DNA from: Streptococcus viridans
GTDB taxonomy: Bacteria; Bacillota; Bacilli; Lactobacillales; Streptococcaceae
Direction: 5' to 3'
DNA: 64,000 nucleotides
NCBI RefSeq assembly: GCF_900636365.1
Contig: NZ_LR134266.1
Span: 1,501,501-1,565,500 of the forward strand
The notes under the pieces were generated by a model, which worked only from the letters and a program-made list of their open reading frames with translations, had not been told where the DNA came from and did not search any database. Of the stretch, positions 1 through 8,796 are shown piece by piece (the stretch's first letter is position 1; every line of letters starts with the position of its first letter). The position numbers were made by a program, and so were the translations under genes.

Positions 1-501
1 ATGGTTCTGATTTGGCACTCCTAAAGCCATCCCAAAGACAGGATAGGTGTAGTCTGGTAAGTTAAATAGTTTAGCCACTTCAGCCGCTTCATACCGAACC
101 AAGCCAATAATGACGCCTCCATAGCCTAGACTTTCAGCAGCCAGCAAGGTATTCTGACCTGCCAAGGCCGCATCTACAGAAGTAATTAATAAATTATCTG
201 GTCCTTCTGGATGGAATTGATCCGTATGCATCCGAACCCCTTTTTCAGCTCGGTTGAGATCTCCTACAAACAGTAAGAAAACAGAGCATTGACGAATAGC
301 TTCCTGAGGGACGAATTGATAGAGCGCCTCTTTCTTTTCCTGGCTTCTCACTAAGATAATGGAGTAAGACTGGAAGTTTTTCCAAGAGGAAGCCATTTGT
401 CCAGCTGTTAGGATTGCTCGGAGGTCTTCTTCTTTGATGTCCTCCTCCTTAAAACGACGGACAGAAGAATGAGATTTCATCAAATCAATAACAGGATTCA
501 T
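1..501 (-). CDS. Nitroreductase family protein, NfsA-like (3' end outside window)
   Basis: Reading leftwards from the ATG at 501 gives an open frame to the window edge that begins MNPVIDLMKSHSSVRRFKEE. The family uses FMN and NAD(P)H to reduce nitro compounds, quinones or flavins. The SSVRRF start, the AGQMASSWKNFQSYSI segment and GYGGVIIGLVR near residue 145 are typical of NfsA/FRP-type flavoproteins. Only about 167 residues are visible; full proteins are about 240-250. The ATG overlaps the dnaI stop by 4 bp (ATGA), so it is probably translationally coupled to the dnaB-dnaI transcript, although its role need not be related to replication. Substrate cannot be assigned. Confidence 0.85.
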   Translation of the reverse strand, partial: MNPVIDLMKSHSSVRRFKEEDIKEEDLRAILTAGQMASSWKNFQSYSIILVRSQEKKEALYQFVPQEAIRQCSVFLLFVGDLNRAEKGVRMHTDQFHPEGPDNLLITSVDAALAGQNTLLAAESLGYGGVIIGLVRYEAAEVAKLFNLPDYTYPVFGMALGVPNQNH

Positions 502-1397
502 CGGCGATTTTCTCCTTCTAGGCGGACTTCTTTAGCCAGGAACTTGATTCGCTCCATAACACGCTTGGCTTGCCAAGTCTCATCTCCATTCCGAGATGTA
601 GCAAAATGACGTTCCAAATCTTCAAAGTTGAAATTAGAGGTAAAGAAGGTTGGAAGAATCTCCTGCATCCGGTGTTGCAAAATCACTTGCAAGACTTCAT
701 CCCGAACCCAAGGCGACATTTGCTCTGCTCCAATATCATCTAGAATCAAAATTTCAGCCTTCTTGACTTGATCCAGCATCTCTTTGACTTGGCCTGTGTT
801 GATGGCATTTTTGACATCAATGACAAAACTTGGAAAATGCAGAATCGTTGAAGAAGCCTGCCGTTTTTCGGACAAGTCATGAGCAAAGGCTGCCATCATA
901 TAGCTTTTCCCTACTCCAAAATCTCCGTATAGAAAGATTCCTTTACGGGCTTGAGGATAGGAAGCAACAAAATTGGCTAACTCTTCAAAGGCTCCAAAAC
1001 GTCCACGATCATCCAAGTCGACTTTGGCTAAGGAAGCTTCCTTCAAAGTGCTTGGTAAGTTGATTAGTTGCAAGCGTCTGTTGATAGCAGCTTGTTTTTG
1101 TGCCTCAATCAACTCAGGTGTCTCCTCGTAGGAAACATCCGCATAGCCCTCATTCATGACCAATACAGGCTTATACCCTCTTGCAATATAATCCTCATCC
1201 CCGAGGACAAAGCGATTCCGTTCACTGATGTATTGGTTAAACTTGGAAATACTACGACGGATTTCAGCATCCGACAAGGCTTCCTTTTGAATAAAGGTTG
1301 CAATCTCAGGTTCGGCGAGAATTTGAGCTACCAATTCTTCATAATTGAACTGCTGTGATCGATTCATCTGGGACATGGTTTTCCCTACGCTCTCCAT
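498..1397 (-). CDS. dnaI: Primosomal protein DnaI, helicase loader
   Basis: AAA+ ATPase of 299 aa that loads the replicative helicase (DnaC in Bacillus nomenclature) onto DNA with DnaB and DnaD. Walker A is GDFGVGKS at residues 158-165 and Walker B is the ILILDDIGAEQ segment near residue 215. The N-terminal 130 residues form the helicase-binding region typical of DnaI. The start is supported by an AAGGAGGGGA Shine-Dalgarno that lies inside the last codons of the preceding dnaB gene, with no intergenic base between the two genes. The nrdR-dnaB-dnaI order is the usual streptococcal arrangement. Confidence 0.95.
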   Translation of the reverse strand: MESVGKTMSQMNRSQQFNYEELVAQILAEPEIATFIQKEALSDAEIRRSISKFNQYISERNRFVLGDEDYIARGYKPVLVMNEGYADVSYEETPELIEAQKQAAINRRLQLINLPSTLKEASLAKVDLDDRGRFGAFEELANFVASYPQARKGIFLYGDFGVGKSYMMAAFAHDLSEKRQASSTILHFPSFVIDVKNAINTGQVKEMLDQVKKAEILILDDIGAEQMSPWVRDEVLQVILQHRMQEILPTFFTSNFNFEDLERHFATSRNGDETWQAKRVMERIKFLAKEVRLEGENRR

Positions 1398-2570
1398 TTA
1401 CTCCCCTCCTTGATTTAATTTCTCGAGCAAGGCCCGTTTTTGTTGTTCCAGATCAGCCTGTTCTTCCTGGCTGGTCTGATTGGTATAGTTAGGCTGACTC
1501 CACTTAGGAACATTGGTTTTTCCAGTCGCTTGTCCACTCTTAGTTGCTTTCTCTTTTGCTTTTTGTGTATGGGAGTCTTGGCGCTGGCGGATCTTCAGGA
1601 CAGCCTCTTCAGCCGTTTTAATCCCCTCATACGCAAAATCATTCCCAACTTTTAAGGCATATTTTTCATTGAGATTAGCAGAAGCAACCTTATTGAAGGT
1701 CAACAACAAGATCACGTTTATGACTTCATCTAATAGGCCTAACTGGGCCAAATCAGAAATCGCTTGACGCTCAGATTGGGTCACGACAGCCTTACGTGCT
1801 TTTTTAATTCCTGCTAAAAATTGACGACTGGTCTTATTTTTTGCTTCCCGGATAATGGCTCTTTCCTGCGGAGTAAACTCATCCTTGCCGTTTTCCTGTG
1901 GTTGTTGGGTTAGTTTCTGTCTCATCCGCTTGGTCGAAATGAGCCTATTAGCCGCTGTCTCCTTAGCCAAGAGATAGGTCTCATACCAAGTCCAATTCTT
2001 CTCTTCAGTGATGGCATAGAGAACTAAGAGGTCCTCTTGTTCGTTCTCAAAACGAAGGCCATCCCGCGCCATTAATTGTTTAAAGTGCTCCAAACTGAAG
2101 GAAGATGTTTTTCTCTGAGGGGTCGAAACTCCATCAATACCAAAGACAGAGGCAAAGTTCACCTTCCGTTTTTCGCCCTCTGGTTTTTCAGGAAGCAAGT
2201 CACGAACTGCTGCTTCTCCTATTTTTTTCTCCAGCAATTTCTGATAAGCAACATTGGCAAAAAATTGATCTGCTTCTAGCGGAGGCACAAATCGGAACTG
2301 AAGTCCTTCTTCTGTTTCATAAACCTCTAATAAATTCATGGCAATCAAGCGGTCTAAACTTTCGAGAAAATGAGCGAAACCTAGATCCAGATGATTTAAA
2401 ACAACAGCAATCAGCCGTTTTTCTTTCCCCTGATCATAGAGACTCAGCAGAAAAGTATATAATTGACTTGCTTGAACACCTAATATTGGTCCATACAGAT
2501 GCGTAAAGGAGGCTCCTGTAGGCGCCAAATAATTATTCTTCAAGAAAGAAAATGAAGTATTGGGCTTCAT
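1398..2570 (-). CDS. dnaB: Replication initiation and membrane attachment protein DnaB
   Basis: 390 aa, Firmicutes DnaB (not the helicase of Gram-negatives), which works with DnaD and DnaI in helicase loading at oriC and at restart sites. The N-terminal part (NNYLAPTGASFTHLYGPILG) and the DnaB_2/DDBH2-like region around residues 260-340 match the family. The C-terminal 50 residues are charged and Q/N rich. It abuts nrdR upstream and dnaI downstream without gaps, indicating a single transcript. Confidence 0.92.
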   Translation of the reverse strand: MKPNTSFSFLKNNYLAPTGASFTHLYGPILGVQASQLYTFLLSLYDQGKEKRLIAVVLNHLDLGFAHFLESLDRLIAMNLLEVYETEEGLQFRFVPPLEADQFFANVAYQKLLEKKIGEAAVRDLLPEKPEGEKRKVNFASVFGIDGVSTPQRKTSSFSLEHFKQLMARDGLRFENEQEDLLVLYAITEEKNWTWYETYLLAKETAANRLISTKRMRQKLTQQPQENGKDEFTPQERAIIREAKNKTSRQFLAGIKKARKAVVTQSERQAISDLAQLGLLDEVINVILLLTFNKVASANLNEKYALKVGNDFAYEGIKTAEEAVLKIRQRQDSHTQKAKEKATKSGQATGKTNVPKWSQPNYTNQTSQEEQADLEQQKRALLEKLNQGGE

Positions 2571-3044
2571 CTATTTTTCCTTTTTCTTCTTCGTTCCTTT
2601 GGTAATCTGTTTTAAGAGACTTTCCAATTCACCAACATCCTTGAAACTACGATAGACACTCGCAAAGCGGACATAGGTAATTTCGTCCAACTCTGCTAAC
2701 TCGTCCATGACCAGTGATCCAATATAGTCACTCTGAATCTCATTTTCACTCTGGCTTCGAATCTTTTGTTCGATGCGACCCACAATTTCCTCAATTTCGT
2801 CACTTGAAACAGGACGTTTCTGAGCAGATCGAATAATCCCATTAAATATTTTATCTCTAGAAAACTGTTCCCGGGTGCCATCTTTTTTCACCACAACAAG
2901 AGTCCGCTCTTCTACTCGTTCATAAGTGGTGAAGCGATGATGACATTCATCACATTCTCTTCTTCTACGAATCGTTTTCCCATCTTCTGCCTGGCGACTA
3001 TCTACAACACTAGACTTGTTTCCGCCACATTTTGGACACCGCAT
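2571..3044 (-). CDS. nrdR: Transcriptional repressor NrdR
   Basis: 157-aa nucleotide-sensing repressor of ribonucleotide reductase genes. The Cys4 zinc ribbon is visible (CPKC at 3-6, CDEC at 31-34), followed by the ATP-cone domain ([20 protein letters not shown]). An in-frame GTG lies two codons upstream at 3050, but it directly follows the AGGAGG, whereas the ATG at 3044 has the correct 6-nt spacing and gives the usual MRCPKC start, so the ATG is chosen. First gene of the nrdR-dnaB-dnaI(-nitroreductase) transcript; a TATGAT -10-like box lies about 35 bp upstream. Confidence 0.96.
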   Translation of the reverse strand: MRCPKCGGNKSSVVDSRQAEDGKTIRRRRECDECHHRFTTYERVEERTLVVVKKDGTREQFSRDKIFNGIIRSAQKRPVSSDEIEEIVGRIEQKIRSQSENEIQSDYIGSLVMDELAELDEITYVRFASVYRSFKDVGELESLLKQITKGTKKKKEK

Positions 3045-3120
3045 GGACACCCTCCTTATCGTTTCTTAATACTTTATTCTATCATATTTAGGGCTAAAGT
3101 GAAAGCAAGCGAAACAAAGA

Positions 3121-3152
3121 AAATCCCTAGCCTCCTAAAGGCATAGGGATTT
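3121..3152 (-). terminator. Intrinsic terminator of the EEP hydrolase gene
   Basis: Hairpin AAATCCCTA / TAGGGATTT with a 14-nt loop. On the - strand it is followed by TTTTCTTTG, six bases downstream of the EEP-family gene stop. It separates that gene from nrdR. Confidence 0.8.
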
Positions 3153-3157
3153 GAATC

Positions 3158-3973
3158 TTATGGTAAATACAAGTCAGCTGACAAACCATAATGGTCGCTG
3201 ATGAGAGGTTGGTTGGAACCATCAAACACAACTTCTAGTCGTTCGATAACCCATTCTTTTGAAGTGAAAACATAATCAATCCGCAAAGGTACCTGATTAT
3301 CATCCCATCCATCAATTCCAGGACCTACTGTGTAAGTCCCCTTGGTCTGACGGGCTTCAATAAAGCTATCTTGAAGAGCTAGCGGACTCGCTAAAATGGC
3401 CTCATACCCCTCTTGACCAGCTGGATTATTAAAATCTCCTGCTAAGATCAAGGGTTTCTGCAATTGGCTAAAACGCTCTTCTAAACGCGCCCACTCTTGC
3501 TGGAAGCCTTTGTCCCACCAAGAGAGGTGGACACTGGCAACAGCAATGTCTTTCCCATCAACTTGGGTTTCTGCAATGGCAATCCGTCGTGTATGATAAT
3601 CTGTTGGATCATTCACATCTGAAACCAAGAGTTCGCTTGCCTGGATTGGGGTACGCGATAGAATCGCCACACCTTCATGATAACGGTCATAGCCGATATG
3701 GTTATAAGCCCAGGTCCAGTGGTAGCTCAATCCTTCTTCTTCTAATTTTTCAACTAAACAACGAACATAGTGATCCTGATGGATCGGCTCCGCAGAAGGA
3801 GTTGGATGGTACAAGTCATTAACAGGAACAACTGGACTTTCGATGGTCTGATTTATTTCTTGGAAACAAATCACATCGTATTGCTTTTCAAGAATGTCTT
3901 TTAATAAGTCCTCAAATTTTTGTTGGGGATTTTCTTCCATCCAACTATGAGTGTTTAAAGTTAAAAATTTCAT
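3158..3973 (-). CDS. Endonuclease/exonuclease/phosphatase family protein
   Basis: 271 aa, metal-dependent phosphohydrolase of the EEP fold. Visible motifs are LNTHSW at 6-11, the metal-binding CFQEIN near residue 40, HLSWWD near 150, AGDFNNPAG near 178 and the terminal SDHYGLSADL. No signal peptide, so it is cytoplasmic. It follows ptsG by about 60 nt, with a hairpin between them. The substrate (nucleic acid, inositol phosphate or sugar phosphate) cannot be read from the sequence. Confidence 0.82.
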   Translation of the reverse strand: MKFLTLNTHSWMEENPQQKFEDLLKDILEKQYDVICFQEINQTIESPVVPVNDLYHPTPSAEPIHQDHYVRCLVEKLEEEGLSYHWTWAYNHIGYDRYHEGVAILSRTPIQASELLVSDVNDPTDYHTRRIAIAETQVDGKDIAVASVHLSWWDKGFQQEWARLEERFSQLQKPLILAGDFNNPAGQEGYEAILASPLALQDSFIEARQTKGTYTVGPGIDGWDDNQVPLRIDYVFTSKEWVIERLEVVFDGSNQPLISDHYGLSADLYLP

Positions 3974-3990
3974 GATCCTACTCTCCTAAT

Positions 3991-4030
3991 AGAGAATTCC
4001 CTGTATCCAATAGATACAAGGAATAACTCT
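3991..4030 (-). terminator. Intercistronic hairpin between ptsG and the EEP gene
   Basis: Long imperfect inverted repeat. On the - strand AGAGTTATTCCTTGTATC pairs with GATACAGGGAATTCTCT around a short loop, immediately after the ptsG stop. The T-tract is poor, so it may be a partial terminator or an mRNA 3' stabiliser that lowers expression of the downstream gene relative to ptsG. Confidence 0.6.
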
Positions 4031-4036
4031 CATAGA

Positions 4037-6229
4037 TTATAATTCAACCTTAGCAACCACAGCATCTGCTGGAAGTTGACCAGTTTGTGTAAGAGTGACA
4101 GATTTAATAGCTGCACCATTTGTGAAGACTACAACCGTTGTAGTTGCACGTCCAGCTTCACGAATAGCATCCAAATCTGCTTCTACCAATAGGTCTCCCG
4201 CTGCCACTGTTTGGCCTTCTTCTACCTTCACTGTGAAAGGTTTACCTTCCAAACTTACAGTATCAAGACCGATGTGAACGAGGACTTCAAGACCAGATTC
4301 TGTTACCAAACCAAGCGCATGTTTGGTAGGGAAGACGCTTGTCACCTTACCAGCTACTGGTGAAACAATCTGACCATTTGCTGGTTCAACTGCAAATCCG
4401 TCACCCATCATTTTTTGTGAGAAGACTGGATCTTGAACTTTTTCTAATTCAATGACTTGTCCTTCAGCAACTGAGCGAACTTCTTCTGTCACCCCTTTAA
4501 AGGCAACTTCTGCTTGTTGAGCTGCTGTCTTTTGACTTGGAAGAGTTTCAGGAATCACTTCACCTGAGTCTAACAAATCTTGGATATCTGATTTCAAGAC
4601 GTCTGCTTTTGGACCGTAAATCGCTTGGACACCTTGTCCTTTCATGACAAGTCCCATCGCTCCTTCAGCCTTCCATTGTTCTTCTGTTCCGACTTTAGTT
4701 TCGTCCTTAACAGTAACACGAAGACGAGTCATACATGCATCTACATCGACGATATTGGCACGACCACCAAGAAGGTTAATGATGTTAACCGCTTGAGAAG
4801 CAGCGGCCACTTTACTTGAACCTGAAGTTTCAGATTCTTCTGCACCACCCTCAGCTTGTTCGTAGTTTCCATTACGTCCAGGAGTTGCGTAGTTAAATTT
4901 CTGGATCATGAAGTTTGCAATGAAGTACATGATCACTGCAAAAAGTACAGTTACCCAGATGAAATTAATGATATCCATACCAATACCAGCTTTAATGGTC
5001 ATTGGTGTACGAGTCAAGAACTCAATTGATCCAAATGAATGGACACGGAGGTTGACGGCATCTGCCATCGCGAAGGCTGCACCTTGTACCACTGCATAAA
5101 CGAGGTAAAGAGGCATTGCTACAAACATGAACATGTACTCGATTGGTTCTGTAACCCCTGTGAGGAAGGTTGCAAGAGCAGTCGCAATCATCATCCCTTT
5201 GTATTTGTGTTTCTTATCAGGGTCTACGTTACGGTACATGGCAAGGGCAACCCCCATCAAGATACCGAATGAACCAATCATTTGTCCCACTTTGAAACGA
5301 GCAGGTGTGAAGGTATCCAACAAGTGTTGGTAAGTAGCAGGGTCAGAGACTTTTGTATTTCCTAAGTCTGTGATCCAAGCCAACCAAAGTGGATCTTGAC
5401 CAAATACATCTTTACCTTGGTCAATACCAGTTAAAATATGATAAGTACCACCTAGTTGAGTATAATTGATTGGAATGGTCAACATGTGGTGAAGACCGAA
5501 TGGAAGCAAGAGACGTTCCAAAGTACCAAAGGCAAATGGTGCTAAGTATGGTGCAGTCTCTTTTGAGTTAGCAATCCAAATACCAAAGTTATTAATTCCT
5601 GTTTGGACTACTGGCCATAAGAATGACAAGACAAGAGCCACAATTACAGAACGAAGGATAACGACAAAAGGAACAAACCGTTTCCCGTTAAAGAATGATA
5701 GGGCATCTGGTAACTTGCGGTAGTTGTAGTATTTATTAAAGGCTGTTGCCCCTACAAAACCGGCAATAATCCCAACGAAAACTCCCATATTCAAGGCAGG
5801 TGATTCCAAAACACTCGTAAAGTAATCAGCAACCTTGATAGATCCACCAAGAAGAGTATGAACTTGTGCTTTTGGATCTTTCAGCATATCTCCTGTTACA
5901 CCGAACATCACACCAGTGATACGGTTGATCAGGATAAAGGATAGACCTGCCGCAAAGGCACCACCAGCACGTTCTTTTGCCCAGCTACCACCGATAGCCA
6001 ATGCAAAGAGAATGTGAAGGTTAACGATAACTCCCCAACCGATCTGTTCAAGAACACCACCGGTAGTTACCAAGAAACCAAGTTCTGGGTTAATCATTGC
6101 AATCGTTTTGCCAAGACTGATCATCAGACCCGCCGCCGGCATAACTGCAACGACCACCATCAACGCTTTACCGAATTTTTGCCAAAATTCAAAGCTAAAT
6201 AGACTTTTGAATGATTGTTTATTCATCAT
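4037..6229 (-). CDS. ptsG: Glucose-type PTS transporter, EIICBA
   Basis: 730-aa phosphotransferase permease with domain order IIC-IIB-IIA. Residues about 1-440 form the multi-spanning IIC channel of the glucose/maltose/GlcNAc family (HHMLTIPINYTQLGG, TGVTEPIEYMFMF). Residues about 480-560 are IIB with the phosphorylated Cys in DACMTRLRVTVKD. Residues about 590-730 are IIA with the phospho-His in VLVHIGLDTVSLEG. It imports and phosphorylates hexose using HPr~P. The sugar is probably glucose by family similarity, but this cannot be proved from the sequence. A sigma-A promoter and two cre sites lie upstream, so CcpA control is expected. Confidence 0.93.
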   Translation of the reverse strand: MMNKQSFKSLFSFEFWQKFGKALMVVVAVMPAAGLMISLGKTIAMINPELGFLVTTGGVLEQIGWGVIVNLHILFALAIGGSWAKERAGGAFAAGLSFILINRITGVMFGVTGDMLKDPKAQVHTLLGGSIKVADYFTSVLESPALNMGVFVGIIAGFVGATAFNKYYNYRKLPDALSFFNGKRFVPFVVILRSVIVALVLSFLWPVVQTGINNFGIWIANSKETAPYLAPFAFGTLERLLLPFGLHHMLTIPINYTQLGGTYHILTGIDQGKDVFGQDPLWLAWITDLGNTKVSDPATYQHLLDTFTPARFKVGQMIGSFGILMGVALAMYRNVDPDKKHKYKGMMIATALATFLTGVTEPIEYMFMFVAMPLYLVYAVVQGAAFAMADAVNLRVHSFGSIEFLTRTPMTIKAGIGMDIINFIWVTVLFAVIMYFIANFMIQKFNYATPGRNGNYEQAEGGAEESETSGSSKVAAASQAVNIINLLGGRANIVDVDACMTRLRVTVKDETKVGTEEQWKAEGAMGLVMKGQGVQAIYGPKADVLKSDIQDLLDSGEVIPETLPSQKTAAQQAEVAFKGVTEEVRSVAEGQVIELEKVQDPVFSQKMMGDGFAVEPANGQIVSPVAGKVTSVFPTKHALGLVTESGLEVLVHIGLDTVSLEGKPFTVKVEEGQTVAAGDLLVEADLDAIREAGRATTTVVVFTNGAAIKSVTLTQTGQLPADAVVAKVEL

Positions 6230-6264
6230 TCGACCTCCTTATAAATTTGAAATGCCCGTAATAT

Positions 6265-6280
6265 AAGAAAACGTTTGCAT
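6265..6280. promoter_or_regulatory. cre site 1 of ptsG (CcpA binding)
   Basis: On the - strand ATGCAAACGTTTTCTT matches the cre consensus WTGNAANCGNWNNCAW at 15 of 16 positions. It lies just downstream of the -10 box, where CcpA would block transcription as a roadblock. Confidence 0.7.
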
Positions 6281-6292
6281 ATCTCGCCTACT

Positions 6293-6320
6293 ATTATACC
6301 ACTTTTTTTCTATTTGTAAA
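6293..6320 (-). promoter_or_regulatory. Sigma-A promoter of ptsG
   Basis: On the - strand TTTACA, a 16-bp spacer and a perfect TATAAT, about 65 bp upstream of the ptsG start. Confidence 0.75.
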
Positions 6321-6385
6321 GCCCTTACATCTACATTTTTAATTCACAAACTTTATACATAAAGGCCTTGAAAAGCCTATCTTTT

Positions 6386-6401
6386 AAGCAAACGTTTGCT
6401 T
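6386..6401. promoter_or_regulatory. cre site 2 upstream of the ptsG promoter
   Basis: AAGCAAACGTTTGCTT is a perfect palindrome with the AAACGTTT core, matching cre at 14 of 16 positions. It lies about 65 bp upstream of the ptsG -35, in a very A/T-rich spacer between ptsG and ritR that holds no gene. Confidence 0.55.
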
Positions 6402-6464
6402 CTTTCACAATTTTTTTAAAAAAATTTTTTTAAAAATTTTCTTCTTTCTTCCTTTTTGATAAAC

Positions 6465-6498
6465 AAAAAATCCCTTTGAGATTTCTCATCAAAGGGAA
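6465..6498 (-). terminator. Terminator of the gnd-ritR operon
   Basis: - strand stem CCCTTTG / CAAAGGG followed by ATTTTTTGTTT, directly after the ritR stop. Confidence 0.9.
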
Positions 6499-6503
6499 TG
6501 TTC

Positions 6504-7193
6504 TTATTCTTGCATTTGGTAGCCGACACCTCGGACAGTTTTGATATAGCTCTTTTGTCCTGGGAGATCTATTTTTCCACGAAGATAGCGAATATAGACA
6601 TCAACGATATTGGTTTCTGCTGTACTCTCATACTTCCAGACACGCTCCAGCAATTGCTCGCGACTGAGGACATTCTTACTCCCCATCAAAGTCGCTAACA
6701 AATCATACTCACGACGTGTCAGGTCAATCACTTCCTCTCCCCGATACACCATACGATTCTCGACATCAATCCGTAAATTCCGATAGGAAGTAGGAACTTT
6801 CATCTGATTACAATGTTGGTCAATAAAATCACGGCCTCTAAAAATAGCGATGATTTTCTCAACTAAATCACTAATCACAAATGGTTTGATGACATAAGAC
6901 ACTGCAAATCGCTGGATACTCTCCATATGCTCAGAAATTTTCTCACGACTATCTAAGACAATCAAGACTGCTGCAGGACGAATCTTGCTCAGGCGTTGGG
7001 CAAAATCTTCCCCACTCATATCTTCTAGTTCGTAATTGAGAAGAATTAAATCATATTCTGTAGCCTGCAGGAGTTTCAAGGCGATTTCCCCTTGTTCTAC
7101 CAAATCAACTACATAGCCTGCTTTTTGAAGTTCTAAATCAATAAAGCGCGCTAAATTCTTTTCATTTTCTACTAGTAATATCCGCTTTGTCAT
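6504..7193 (-). CDS. ritR: Orphan OmpR-type response regulator RitR
   Basis: 229-aa two-domain regulator: receiver (1-118) and winged helix (about 135-229, RREYDLLATLM and TVRGVGYQM). The phospho-acceptor Asp is replaced by Asn53 (DLILLNYELED), and the linker carries Cys128 (IDQHCNQMK). These are the two hallmarks of RitR, the pneumococcal repressor of iron transport, in which Cys128 oxidation rather than phosphorylation drives dimerisation (established knowledge of RitR). No histidine kinase gene lies nearby, and it starts 9 nt after gnd, the same linkage as in S. pneumoniae. It is predicted to link redox state to iron uptake. Confidence 0.93.
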   Translation of the reverse strand: MTKRILLVENEKNLARFIDLELQKAGYVVDLVEQGEIALKLLQATEYDLILLNYELEDMSGEDFAQRLSKIRPAAVLIVLDSREKISEHMESIQRFAVSYVIKPFVISDLVEKIIAIFRGRDFIDQHCNQMKVPTSYRNLRIDVENRMVYRGEEVIDLTRREYDLLATLMGSKNVLSREQLLERVWKYESTAETNIVDVYIRYLRGKIDLPGQKSYIKTVRGVGYQMQE

Positions 7194-7202
7194 AACCTAC
7201 AA

Positions 7203-8627
7203 TTATTTTTCGTCGTACCAAGAATAGTGGAAGGTACCTTCTTTGTCTTTACGTTGATATGTGTGAGCACCAAAGTAGTCACGTTGCGCTTGGATCAAGT
7301 TTGCTGGAAGGTCAGCTGAACGGTAGCTATCGAAGTAAGTGATGGCTGCTGAGAAGGTTGGTACCGGTACACCAGCTTGAACCGCAAGAGCAACAATATC
7401 ACGAACAGATTGTTGGTATTTAGCTGTTACATCCAAGAAGTACTCATCCAAAAGAAGGTTTGCAAGATCTGCATCACGGTTGTATGCATCTGTGATCTTT
7501 TGCAAGAAACGAGAGCGGATGATACATCCATCGCGCCAGATAGAGGCGATGTCTGCAAATGGCAAATTCCAGTTATTTTCTTTAGAAGCTACACGCAATT
7601 GTGCGAAACCTTGTGCATATGAGATGATTTTTGAGAAGTAAAGGGCTTGGCGGATCTTTTCGATCAACTCAGCCTTGTCTCCTTCAAATTTGAAAGCAGC
7701 TGGTTTTGGAAGCACCTTGCTAGCGTGCACACGTTCTTCTTTGTAAGTTGAGATGTAACGAGCAAATACTGACTCAGTGATGAGTGACAATGGCACACCA
7801 AGGTCAAGTGCAGATTGGCTAGTCCATTTACCAGTTCCCTTGTTTCCTGCAGCATCCAAGATGTAGTCTACGATTGGTCCATCTTGACCTTCATCGTCTT
7901 TGCGTCCAAGGATATCCGCAGTGATTTCGATCAAGTAGCTGTCCAATTCGCCCTTGTTCCACTCTGTAAAGATTTCAGCCATATCTTGAGCTGAAAGGCC
8001 AAGCAAGTGTTGCATCAAATCATAGCTTTCTGCGATCAATTGCATATCCCCATACTCAATACCATTGTGGACCATTTTCACATAGTGACCAGCTCCATCA
8101 GGACCGATGTAAGTCACACATGGTTTTCCATCTTCTGGTGCTTTTGCAGAGATTTCTTCAAGAACATCAGCTACCAAGTCATAAGCTTCTTTTTGTCCAC
8201 CAGGCATGATTGAAGGACCTTCAAGGGCACCCTTTTCACCACCAGAAACACCTGTACCGATGAAGTTGATACCAGAGTTCGCCAATTCTTCGTTACGACG
8301 GATAGTATCTTTGTAGAAAGTGTTTCCTCCGTCAATCAAGATATCGCCTTTGTCCAAGTGTGGAAGAAGGGCTTGGATAGTCGCATCTGTACCAGGTCCT
8401 GCTTGAACCATAAGCATGATCCGACGTGGTTTTTCGATAGAGTTTACGAAGCTTTCGATATCATAGCTTGGCACAAAGTTCTTTTCAGGATGGCAAGCAA
8501 CAACATCTTCTGTTTTTTCTTTACTACGGTTATAGATAGCAACTGTGTATCCACGAGATTCAATATTAAGGGCAAGGTTACGACCCATAACGGCCATACC
8601 AACAACACCAAAGTTTGCTTTTGTCAT
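7203..8627 (-). CDS. gnd: 6-phosphogluconate dehydrogenase (decarboxylating)
   Basis: 474 aa, cytoplasmic. It oxidises 6-phosphogluconate to ribulose 5-phosphate and CO2, making NADPH in the pentose phosphate pathway. The N-terminal Rossmann motif is [32 protein letters not shown] and the catalytic Lys region [14 protein letters not shown] are present, as is the C-terminal substrate tail HYSWYDEK. Length is standard. It is co-transcribed with ritR, joining NADPH supply and a redox-sensing iron regulator. Confidence 0.97.
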   Translation of the reverse strand: MTKANFGVVGMAVMGRNLALNIESRGYTVAIYNRSKEKTEDVVACHPEKNFVPSYDIESFVNSIEKPRRIMLMVQAGPGTDATIQALLPHLDKGDILIDGGNTFYKDTIRRNEELANSGINFIGTGVSGGEKGALEGPSIMPGGQKEAYDLVADVLEEISAKAPEDGKPCVTYIGPDGAGHYVKMVHNGIEYGDMQLIAESYDLMQHLLGLSAQDMAEIFTEWNKGELDSYLIEITADILGRKDDEGQDGPIVDYILDAAGNKGTGKWTSQSALDLGVPLSLITESVFARYISTYKEERVHASKVLPKPAAFKFEGDKAELIEKIRQALYFSKIISYAQGFAQLRVASKENNWNLPFADIASIWRDGCIIRSRFLQKITDAYNRDADLANLLLDEYFLDVTAKYQQSVRDIVALAVQAGVPVPTFSAAITYFDSYRSADLPANLIQAQRDYFGAHTYQRKDKEGTFHYSWYDEK

Positions 8628-8655
8628 GTGACACTCCTCTTTATAGTTTGCCTAT

Positions 8656-8682
8656 ATTCTACCATTTTTTGACATCAAATGA
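8656..8682 (-). promoter_or_regulatory. Probable promoter of gnd-ritR
   Basis: On the - strand TTTCAT, 17 bp, then TAGAAT preceded by an extended -10 TGG. It is about 30 bp upstream of the gnd start, with GAGGAG as ribosome binding site. Confidence 0.5.
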
Positions 8683-8750
8683 AAGTAGAAAATCATCCCC
8701 TGCCCCTTCATGTAGAAAGATAGCTCCTATCTACTTTGAATCCAAAAACA

Positions 8751-8784
8751 AAAAGTGCCTGAGTTACAGTCCTCAGACACTTTC
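8751..8784 (-). terminator. Terminator of the flotillin gene
   Basis: - strand stem AAAGTGTCTGAGG / CTCAGGCACTTT followed by TTGTTTTTGG, 13 nt after the flotillin stop. Confidence 0.85.
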
Positions 8785-8796
8785 TGATGAATGACA

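Noticed and set aside
3042..3050. GTG start for nrdR at 3050
   Set aside because: It directly follows AGGAGG with no spacer; the ATG at 3044 has correct spacing and gives the conserved MRCPKC start.
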